Shown here: positions 57,918 through 64,000 of the stretch, in pieces
Position numbering within the stretch: the first letter of the stretch is position 1
How the letters are laid out: each line of letters begins with the position of its first letter
Source: DASRAP01 sp035277145
GTDB taxonomy: Bacteria > Gemmatimonadota > Gemmatimonadetes > Gemmatimonadales > Gemmatimonadaceae
Assembly (NCBI GenBank): GCA_035277145.1
Contig: DATELA010000064.1
Span: 22,838-86,837 of the forward strand
DNA length: 64,000 bases
Direction: 5' to 3'
Notes under the pieces: generated by a model
What the model was told of the DNA's origin: nothing
The model's input: only the letters and a program-made list of their open reading frames with translations
Databases searched by the model: none
Made by a program: the position numbers and the translations under genes

Positions 57918-59182
57918 GGTGTGACTCTAAACAGTCCGCCCGGGTTGCTGTCCTCGATCATCCAGATGGCACCGTCTGGCGCGACGGCCACATCGCGAAT
58001 CCGGTGAGCGACGCTCCAGCGTTCTGCAGAAGTCGCGCCGCCGGTTTTGTCGAACGTGATGCGGTTGAGTGTGCGCGTCGCCATCCCGCCCATCAGCGCT
58101 GAGCCGTTCCACTGCGGGAACATCGCGCCGTTGTAAAACGTGAGGCTTCCTGGCGCGATGATCGGCGTCCAGTAGATCACCGGTTTCACGAGGTCGGGGC
58201 GCGTATCGGGACTCGGAATCGGCACGCCGTTGTAATTGACGGCGTATGCAACGAGCGGCCACCCGTAATTCTTTCCGGGCTCAATCAGGTTCAACTCATC
58301 GCCGCCGCGCGGTCCGTGCTCGACTTCCCACAGCCGGCCGTCGGGCCCGAACGCCAAACCGTACGGCGTTCGAAAACCCGTCGCCCATGTTTCTGACGGA
58401 GTCGGGTTCGGACCGGAAAACTTGTACGTGTATGCGACGGCCGCCGTTTTTGCGGCTTCCGTATCGCGCGGCGGATTGATCACGCTGAGCGAGTCAGCGC
58501 CGTTCTTTCCCGCCTGCGGATTCCCTGGCGCCGGTTTCCCGTCGAGCGTGAGGCGCAGGATTTTCCCCAACGGCGAGTCGGGATCCTGCGCAGGCGTCAT
58601 GCGCTGCCGGTCGCCGACTGTGAGAAAGAGATACCGCTTGTCGGGAGAGAATGCGATTGCCGCGCCGAACTGACCACCGCGACCGCGTTGCGCGTCGCGC
58701 CAGATGACTTCGAGCCCTTCGAGGCTGGCCACTGTGTCTGCAATCGCGAGTCGTGCGCGCGCCAACGCGAGACTCGACCCGCCATCACCAGGTTCTGAGT
58801 ACGTGAGGTACACGTTGCGGTCGCTCGCGTAGTTTGGCGACGCATAGACGCCCAACATTCCGCCTTGTCCGGCGGCTAAGACAGCCGGCACGTTCCGCAC
58901 AGGCGTCTTGCGGCCCTCCTGGGTTACCAGCCACACGGGACCAACCTTTTCCGTGATCAGCATGCGTCCATCGGAAAGAAAGGCGATGCGCCACGGCAAG
59001 TTGAACGTTGCGACCTGTGTCATCGTGAACGGGAGGCTTGCCTCCGGCACCTGAGCGCCGGCGTTGACCGGGTCGCGTGGCGGTGCATTCACGGGTACCG
59101 GCGACGCGCTGGACGCAGCCGCTGGCGAGCGGTGGCACGCAGCGTTCGCCAGGAGCAACACGGCACTCGCGAACGCTTTCAT
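57905..59182 (-). CDS. PQQ-dependent sugar dehydrogenase (soluble glucose dehydrogenase-like) lipoprotein
   Basis: 425 residues from ATG 59182, whose product begins MKAFASAVLLLANAACHRSP with lipobox ANAAC (ATG 59212 is an alternative). A six-bladed propeller with the family motifs PWRIAFLSDGRMLITEKVGP, GQGGMLGVYASPNYASDRNV, FGAAIAFSPDKRYLFLTVGD and WATGFRTPYGLAFGPDGRLW, then EHGPRGGDELNLI. These include the His and Arg regions that hold PQQ and the acceptor site. It oxidises aldose sugars or related alcohols in the periplasm. Confidence 0.9.
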   Translation of the reverse strand: MKAFASAVLLLANAACHRSPAAASSASPVPVNAPPRDPVNAGAQVPEASLPFTMTQVATFNLPWRIAFLSDGRMLITEKVGPVWLVTQEGRKTPVRNVPAVLAAGQGGMLGVYASPNYASDRNVYLTYSEPGDGGSSLALARARLAIADTVASLEGLEVIWRDAQRGRGGQFGAAIAFSPDKRYLFLTVGDRQRMTPAQDPDSPLGKILRLTLDGKPAPGNPQAGKNGADSLSVINPPRDTEAAKTAAVAYTYKFSGPNPTPSETWATGFRTPYGLAFGPDGRLWEVEHGPRGGDELNLIEPGKNYGWPLVAYAVNYNGVPIPSPDTRPDLVKPVIYWTPIIAPGSLTFYNGAMFPQWNGSALMGGMATRTLNRITFDKTGGATSAERWSVAHRIRDVAVAPDGAIWMIEDSNPGGLFRVTPTAR

Positions 59183-59308
59183 GGGAATCGTGTCGAATCG
59201 GAGCATGGTCATGGTGAAAACGATACGTGATGGAGTCGGCGTCGCGCCAGTTCGCCCCACGCGTCTGGTTGCGTGACAGATTGGGGCCGTCCGCGGTACT
59301 TTTTTGCG

Positions 59309-59545
59309 ATGATCACACTCCGTGAGAAGGATTCTGGTGCGAACGTCGGCAGCATCTCTGACGACGAACTGCAGTTCTTGATTGACGCTCTCGAAGAGGA
59401 ATCCAGTGGCGACACCGATTACTGGATCGACGGGCCAACCATCGACATGCTCGAAGAGGACGGCGCACCGGTCGGACTCGTGACCATGCTGCGGGCGGCG
59501 CTTCGTGGGCGAGACGGCATCGACATTGTTTGGAACAAGGCGTAG
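59309..59545 (+). CDS. Small acidic conserved hypothetical protein
   Basis: 78 residues from ATG 59309; the frame extends 12 codons upstream. MITLREKDSGANVGSISDDE then LQFLIDALEEESSGDTDYWI and DGPTIDMLEEDGAPVGLVTM. Strongly acidic, no signal peptide. Resembles small galactosyltransferase-unrelated conserved proteins I have seen in several phyla, but no function is known to me. Confidence 0.7.
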   Translation: MITLREKDSGANVGSISDDELQFLIDALEEESSGDTDYWIDGPTIDMLEEDGAPVGLVTMLRAALRGRDGIDIVWNKA

Positions 59546-59611
59546 CGCGAAGGCCCCAACCCTGCGACCGCCGACGGTGTCTAGACGGGATACCGTCATC
59601 CGGAGATAGCG

Positions 59612-60508
59612 GTGCGCGCCATTTCGAAACTGTCGTCCGTCACTCTAGCGGTGCTGCTCGTGTTTCCCGCAACGAGCGTCGCGCAAGTGAGCCTCACCGC
59701 GCGTGACACGGCGGCGCTCGCCGCGGAGATCGCGCGCATCGCGACGGCGACGCGACAGGCGTTGTCCATGAAGAGCGCGAGCGCGCTCACCGCTGACTCC
59801 ACGATGAGCGTTCGCACATCCGACGGACGAACGCTCAACGCGGCACAATTCCGCGCCGATCTTCAGCGTCGCATGGACATTACTACGCGCGTCGACACGG
59901 TTGCGGAAGTGCTCGATAGCGTTCGGCGCGTCACCGCGGACAGCGTCCTCACCTATGCATCGCAACGGTTCGTGGGCCTTGTTCGTGTCCCCGGCCGACC
60001 GGAGCGCGTTCTGGTTTACACCGTGATCAACGAACGTCCGCTCGTCCGCTCGCGCGGTCAGTGGCGGATCACGGGCGCAGTACGCGAAATCGGCGGCCGA
60101 AGTGTTTGGGTGGACGAAACACCTGCCGGCATCGCCGCGGCGGTGGATTCCGTTCGCGCGCTGGACAGTGCATGGGCGCGTACATACGCGACGAACGACA
60201 CCGTGCTCGCGGCGGCCGTGATGGGAGAGCGCTTTCTGATGACCAGCTCCGACGGCCGCATCAAGGACAAAGCGACCGAGATGGGCGACATCCGGCCGTC
60301 AGCGGATGTGCAGATGCTTCACTTCCGCACGTCCGACGTGCGCATTGAGACATTCGCCGGCGCTGGCGTTGTGATGGGCGTCGCCGATTGGGCATACACC
60401 TCGCGCGGGCAACGATCGACAGTACGGCGGAGCTACGCGGCTGTGTACATCCGAGGTGGACCGCTGGGCTGGCAACTCGTCAGCCTGCACATGGGCGGCT
60501 TGCGATAA
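59612..60508 (+). CDS. Secreted protein with two NTF2-like (DUF4440) domains
   Basis: 298 residues from GTG 59612 (CGGAG seven bases upstream). Signal peptide about 1-24 (SSVTLAVLLVFPATSVAQ). Two repeats of the NTF2-like pattern, about 35-165 and 175-298 (ALDSAWARTYATNDTVLAAA, VMGERFLMTSSDGRIKDKAT; ends QLVSLHMGGLR). Such proteins bind or turn over small ligands; role unknown. Confidence 0.78.
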   Translation: MRAISKLSSVTLAVLLVFPATSVAQVSLTARDTAALAAEIARIATATRQALSMKSASALTADSTMSVRTSDGRTLNAAQFRADLQRRMDITTRVDTVAEVLDSVRRVTADSVLTYASQRFVGLVRVPGRPERVLVYTVINERPLVRSRGQWRITGAVREIGGRSVWVDETPAGIAAAVDSVRALDSAWARTYATNDTVLAAAVMGERFLMTSSDGRIKDKATEMGDIRPSADVQMLHFRTSDVRIETFAGAGVVMGVADWAYTSRGQRSTVRRSYAAVYIRGGPLGWQLVSLHMGGLR

Positions 60509-60608
60509 CATCGCGCAATCAGCGCGTGTGCACTTCAACTGATTGCGACCGCCGCTGCCATACACGTCCACCCTGCGCCTGCGCCGCGATTGAATTAACC
60601 TGAGGCGC

Positions 60609-61106
60609 GTGACGTCCTCACCAATTCAGATTCGTCGAGCCACAGACGCTGACTGGCCGCAGCTGTGGGCGTTGATGCGCGATGTATTCGCGGGCGGCGA
60701 TACCTACACACTCACCGAAGATGCGACCGAAGCGGACGCGCTCGCGCACTGGCGCGGCGACGGAATGACTGCATTCGTCGCGGTCGATGGCGAGGTAGTC
60801 GTTGGCTCGTACACGTTGCGGCGCAATCAGCGCGGCCGTGGCGCGCACGTCGCGAATGCGGGATTCATGGTGCATCGCGATTACGCGGGGCGCGGTATCG
60901 GCACGGCGCTCGGTCAGCATGCGCTCGACACCGCACGCGCGGCGGGCTACGCGGCAATGCAATTCAATTTCGTTGTCAGCACAAACACGCGCGCGGTCGA
61001 ACTCTGGAAGCGCTTGGGGTTTTCGATTGTCGGCACTGTGCCCGGTGCGTTCATGCATCGCGAGCGCGGCGCCGTTGCCGTTCACATCATGCACCGCACC
61101 TTGTAA
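60609..61106 (+). CDS. GNAT-family N-acetyltransferase
   Basis: 165 residues from GTG 60609 (TGAGG upstream). Acetyl-CoA-binding motif A reads HRDYAGRGIGTALGQHALDT, preceded by NAGFMVH and followed by YAAMQFNFVVSTNTRAVELW and KRLGFSIVGTVPGAFMHRER. Related to phosphinothricin/amino-acid N-acetyltransferases. Substrate unknown. Confidence 0.93.
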   Translation: MTSSPIQIRRATDADWPQLWALMRDVFAGGDTYTLTEDATEADALAHWRGDGMTAFVAVDGEVVVGSYTLRRNQRGRGAHVANAGFMVHRDYAGRGIGTALGQHALDTARAAGYAAMQFNFVVSTNTRAVELWKRLGFSIVGTVPGAFMHRERGAVAVHIMHRTL

Positions 61107-61112
61107 CCGCAC

Positions 61113-62216
61113 ATGAAGATTCTCGGCGGCATTCTCGGTGCGATTCTCGCGCCAACGTTGTTGGTGGCCCTTGTAGTGGCCGTCTACCCGCAATCCGGCG
61201 CGGAGAATTTCGATCCGGTGACGCCGGTCATGACGATCATGGCCGCGGCAGCCGCTCTCGTCGTCGGCGCGATTGTTGGCGTGTTCATCGCCAGCGCACT
61301 GCAGCAAGGCGACAGGCGTTATGCCGGGATGCTCGCGGTTGCGACACTTGTATTGATCGCGCTGTACCCGGGTTGGGTCGCATTCATCCTCTACGGTCCG
61401 CGCCCAGTAGTGAAACCGACGCGCGCGTCGGAACGCGATGCGTGGGCTGCGGAACGAATCAACTTCTTCAAGCGGTACGGATTCTCTGAGCAGCCAGGCC
61501 TGTCACTCGCGTGGCAAGTGCGCACCTGTCAGCTCGCGGGCGGATGCGAAACGATTCGGTGGCAACACTACGGCAACGGCGAAGATTCCGTCGCGCAACA
61601 CACGAGCGCATATCGACTCGGCGACGACGGCTGGCGATGGAACACAATCACTGGGTCGCCGAGCCGGACGATTGTGTTTGTCGATCCGCGCCTCAAGCGC
61701 GAAGGTCCGGTGTTTGAAGTGCGCGGTCACGACATTCTTCGCCGCGCGACGCGCGATGCGCCAGCATTCTCTACGGACTCATCGCTGGCCGCGATGCTCG
61801 CGATGCCGGAGTGTCTTGCACGCTTGGCTAAGACTGCGCGCGCAGCGGGTACATGGGATGGGCGCGCCGATTCGCTGCCATCGGTGATTGCATCGCAGAG
61901 CTCGCCAGTTGACGGATGTCCGCGGATGGGGCTGTACACACCACGCGAGTTTCCCCGTGATCCGTGGATCTTTGAGATCCGCGATGGTCACGCGATACAC
62001 CGGCGGTTCGAGCTCACGCCGGACGCGAGCAACGCCGACACGCCATTCCGGTTTTCGTTCAGGGAGAGCGGCCGCGGATTCTTCCGCGAAGCGCACGGCG
62101 CGTGGCACGTGCGCGATTCCGGCAGCCCGACGACGAGCGATCCCCCACCACCGCCGTGCATGTTCGACCTCAATGTCCCGTGCGCGACACCAACTGCTGA
62201 CGACGATGACGACTAG
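61113..62216 (+). CDS. Membrane-anchored protein of unknown function
   Basis: 367 residues starting six bases after the GNAT gene. Three N-terminal helices (about 2-24, 38-62 and 70-95), then a soluble region of about 270 residues with four cysteines in pairs (VRTCQLAGGCETIRWQHYGN and later CLARL, DGCPRM, PPPPCMFDLNVPCATP) and an acidic tail ending DDDD, encoded at the edge of the tandem repeat. No family recognised. Confidence 0.7.
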   Translation: MKILGGILGAILAPTLLVALVVAVYPQSGAENFDPVTPVMTIMAAAAALVVGAIVGVFIASALQQGDRRYAGMLAVATLVLIALYPGWVAFILYGPRPVVKPTRASERDAWAAERINFFKRYGFSEQPGLSLAWQVRTCQLAGGCETIRWQHYGNGEDSVAQHTSAYRLGDDGWRWNTITGSPSRTIVFVDPRLKREGPVFEVRGHDILRRATRDAPAFSTDSSLAAMLAMPECLARLAKTARAAGTWDGRADSLPSVIASQSSPVDGCPRMGLYTPREFPRDPWIFEIRDGHAIHRRFELTPDASNADTPFRFSFRESGRGFFREAHGAWHVRDSGSPTTSDPPPPPCMFDLNVPCATPTADDDDD

Positions 62217-62425
62217 GTACGATAACGACTGACTACGATTGCGACTGACTACGATTACGACTGACTACGACGACGACTGAGTACGAGTACGACTGACTAC
62301 GACTACCACTACCTGCGATTACAGCGCGTACGCCCTGCCGAGTGGTCGTTGTTCGTCGTAATCGTTGTTAGTGGTTCTCGTTGTTAGTCGTTCTCGTTGT
62401 TAGTCGTTCTCGTGGCTAGTCGTTA
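62203..62425. repeat. Two complementary degenerate tandem-repeat blocks
   Basis: The left block (about 62203-62315) repeats GACTACGATTACGACT-like units; the right block (about 62346-62425) repeats TCGTTGTTAGTCGTTCTC-like units. The two are largely complementary, so the region between two convergent genes can form one long stem. It holds no other gene and may act as a bidirectional terminator. Confidence 0.8.
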
Positions 62426-63034
62426 TCGTTGCCCGTTTTCCGTCGTCAGTCGATACGCAACTTTCTCCATCGGTGACAGCCGGACGACGTGCTTGTCCAC
62501 GGTGATGACGAGGTCGCCGCTCCTTTCGCGCCGCACCACTGGCGCCACGGTCGACAGTACCTCGACTTTGACTTTGTTGAATTCCGCCTGGTATTGCACC
62601 GGAAGCGTGTCGCGCCTGTCTCGCGCGCTCAGCACGTACCGCTTGGTTTGCGAAACCACGTAGGGACCTTTAGCGCCACGCAGCGAAAGCACGATCTCTC
62701 CGTCGCGCGGCGTTTGACGAAGGACCACGCGCATGCGCCGCGGATCCGTGATCGTGCGGTTCACCGCGACAATCGTATCGCCAGGCTGGGGGCCGAAGCG
62801 CACGTTGCGCGCGACGCTGCGCACAATGAGCGGGCCAACGCGCGTGGACGAATCGGGTGCCGGTGCGTCGCACGCTTCGCAACTGAGCGCGATGCCAAAC
62901 CACCCATCGCGCGACTCCTGCGCAGCCGCGGGCGCGCGCGTGCTTTGCGCAGTTTGTGAACTGTAGACCACCGGCGCCATCGCTCCCGCGCAAAAGCAGA
63001 GCACAAGCGACGCAGTCAGCGTTCGTGCATGCAT
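62423..63034 (-). CDS. Secreted PDZ-like domain protein
   Basis: 203 residues from ATG 63034. Signal peptide MHARTLTASLVLCFCAGAMA. A PDZ-like core follows (GWFGIALSCEACDAP, VGPLIVRSVARNVRFGPQPG, DTIVAVNRTITDPRRMRVVL). No protease domain. The C-terminal 80 residues are charged and unfamiliar. Its start overlaps the end region of the anti-sigma gene by one base's spacing, so it is co-expressed with the sigma factor and could sense envelope stress. Confidence 0.75.
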   Translation of the reverse strand: MHARTLTASLVLCFCAGAMAPVVYSSQTAQSTRAPAAAQESRDGWFGIALSCEACDAPAPDSSTRVGPLIVRSVARNVRFGPQPGDTIVAVNRTITDPRRMRVVLRQTPRDGEIVLSLRGAKGPYVVSQTKRYVLSARDRRDTLPVQYQAEFNKVKVEVLSTVAPVVRRERSGDLVITVDKHVVRLSPMEKVAYRLTTENGQR

Positions 63035-63035
63035 G

Positions 63036-63332
63036 TCAGTACCACTCCACAAAATCGGGTTGATTCGCATCGACCGCGGCGAGCAGCGGGTTCGCTGGTG
63101 AAGCCGCACGCCATAGCTCCATTGCGGCAACACCCGTACCGACACCAGCAACGAACCACGCAGCCGCGATCAACGATCGACGAACCCGCGCCGGCGTCGC
63201 GCGCAGCAGCGCTCGGTCTCGCAATGCACCAATCGTTCTGTCCGTGAATCCCGCGCTCGGCGCCAGCTCGCGAGACGCGCGGGCAAATGCAGCTTCGACG
63301 ACGGGATCATGATCGTGTTCGTGTCCGCTCAT
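63036..63332 (-). CDS. Putative anti-sigma factor, single membrane helix
   Basis: 98 residues. A His/Asp-rich start (MSGHEHDHDP), a helical cytoplasmic part (VVEAAFARASRELAPSAGFT), one membrane helix at about 52-74 (SLIAAAWFVAGVGTGVAAME), and a short periplasmic tail. It lacks the HxxxCxxC zinc motif. It overlaps the ECF sigma gene by four bases, the classic anti-sigma position. Confidence 0.72.
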   Translation of the reverse strand: MSGHEHDHDPVVEAAFARASRELAPSAGFTDRTIGALRDRALLRATPARVRRSLIAAAWFVAGVGTGVAAMELWRAASPANPLLAAVDANQPDFVEWY

Positions 63333-63862
63333 GCGGATGCCTCCTCGTGTGAACTCGGATCGAGCAGCGCGCGCAGCTTTCTGCGCGCGTGGTGCAGATG
63401 CGCCTTCGATGTTCCAACGGCGATGCCGAGCGCTTCGGCGATGTCTTCGTGGGTGTAGCCTTCGATGTCGTGCATCACGATTACACTGCGCGGATTTGCG
63501 CTGAGTGTCGCGAGCGCGTTCTCCAGGTCAGTGCTGAGGTGGACATCGCGTTCGACGGCAGCGACGGCCGGCGCATCATCCAGCGTCAGATGCGGCGTTC
63601 GCATCTCGTATTTGCGCAGGTGATCGAGCGCGGCGCGAATCGCGATGCGCGTGAACCATGTTGCGAACGCGGACTCAGCGCGGAACTGTGCGATCGAACC
63701 GAACGCGCGGATCCACGCGTCCTGAAGCACATCCTCCGCGACGTCGCCATGCGGACCGAGTACTCGAACCACTGTACGCAGCGCTCGCGCCGAGAACCGG
63801 TCGATGAGCACTCGTGCGGCGGATTCGGAGCGGTCTCGTCGAAACGCGTCGACGACAGCCAT
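63329..63862 (-). CDS. ECF-type RNA polymerase sigma factor
   Basis: 177 residues from ATG 63862; the frame extends to an ATG at 63940 that would add 26 unremarkable residues. Region 2: LQDAWIRAFGSIAQFRAESA and FATWFTRIAIRAALDHLRKY. Region 4: YTHEDIAEALGIAVGTSKAH, then LHHARRKLRALL. It directs transcription of a stress regulon, held by the overlapping membrane anti-sigma protein. No clear autoregulatory promoter was found in 63941-64000, which otherwise shows nothing recognisable. Confidence 0.93.
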   Translation of the reverse strand: MAVVDAFRRDRSESAARVLIDRFSARALRTVVRVLGPHGDVAEDVLQDAWIRAFGSIAQFRAESAFATWFTRIAIRAALDHLRKYEMRTPHLTLDDAPAVAAVERDVHLSTDLENALATLSANPRSVIVMHDIEGYTHEDIAEALGIAVGTSKAHLHHARRKLRALLDPSSHEEASA

Positions 63863-64000
63863 GTCGCTGGCGACGGCGAGCGCGTGGTAGCCGGTCACAA
63901 TGGTTGGACGTGACCAGGGTGACTGGGGGTTTACGACCATCGAGCGAAGGACTGAGGGCTCGGGGCGCGCGCGAGCTAGTGGGTTGCTTGAGGGCGCGCG

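Overview
The window is a 64 kb piece of a GC-rich bacterial chromosome. The gene content suggests Gemmatimonadota or a close relative: three long orphan ADOP-type permeases with a PadR regulator, a PilB ATPase with a C-terminal receiver domain, many secreted proteins of unknown function, and an LPS-type envelope (Kdo kinase, heptosyltransferase-like enzyme, porin). The phylum is inferred from general impression, not from a marker search.

1-7.6 kb (all minus strand) is a phosphate-uptake block: partial pstB, pstA, pstC, pstS, an outer-membrane porin, a Pit transporter with its DUF47/PhoU-like partner, then a rhomboid protease. CTGTAAC-N4-type repeats that look like PHO boxes lie upstream of several of these genes. 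7.8-17.9 kb (plus strand) is a protein quality-control block: dnaK, htrA/degP, tRNA-Leu(TAG), tig, clpP, clpX, lon, engB. lon appears to start on a CTG codon. 17.9-28 kb holds a lipoprotein, a hexapeptide acetyltransferase, a Nudix hydrolase, pilB-REC, trpE, a four-helix-bundle protein between perfect inverted repeats, an FHA-GAF-adenylate cyclase, and two LPS-core genes overlapping it.

28-38.2 kb is the most notable part: a chromosomal (sedentary) integron. An IntI-type tyrosine recombinase with the integron-specific insertion (27994-28962) is followed by an attI-like junction at 29195 and twelve gene cassettes separated by attC sites. In ten of twelve cassettes the R'' core at the 3' end is the exact complement of the R' core at the same cassette's own 5' end, as expected if each cassette was once a circle. 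The integrase gene points the same way as the cassettes and attI lies at its 3' end, the reverse of the class 1 layout. Cassette products are mostly unknown: two small membrane proteins, a secreted propeller-like protein, a frameshifted epoxide-hydrolase-like enzyme, a lipoprotein-like F420/NADP-dependent oxidoreductase fold, an SDR, and five without a convincing assignment.

38.2-45 kb looks like the eroded tail of the same array: truncated or degenerate attC sites lie among an EamA transporter, a methyltransferase, an ArsR/SRPBCC pair, a SnoaL-like pseudogene and its intact paralogue, a TonB-C-like lipoprotein and a pyrimidine-dimer glycosylase. 45-64 kb is ordinary chromosome: a secreted creatininase-like protein, a second ArsR/SRPBCC pair with a palindromic operator, three ADOP permeases, a PQQ-type sugar dehydrogenase, a GNAT acetyltransferase, a tandem-repeat hairpin, and an ECF sigma / anti-sigma / PDZ-like operon at the right edge.
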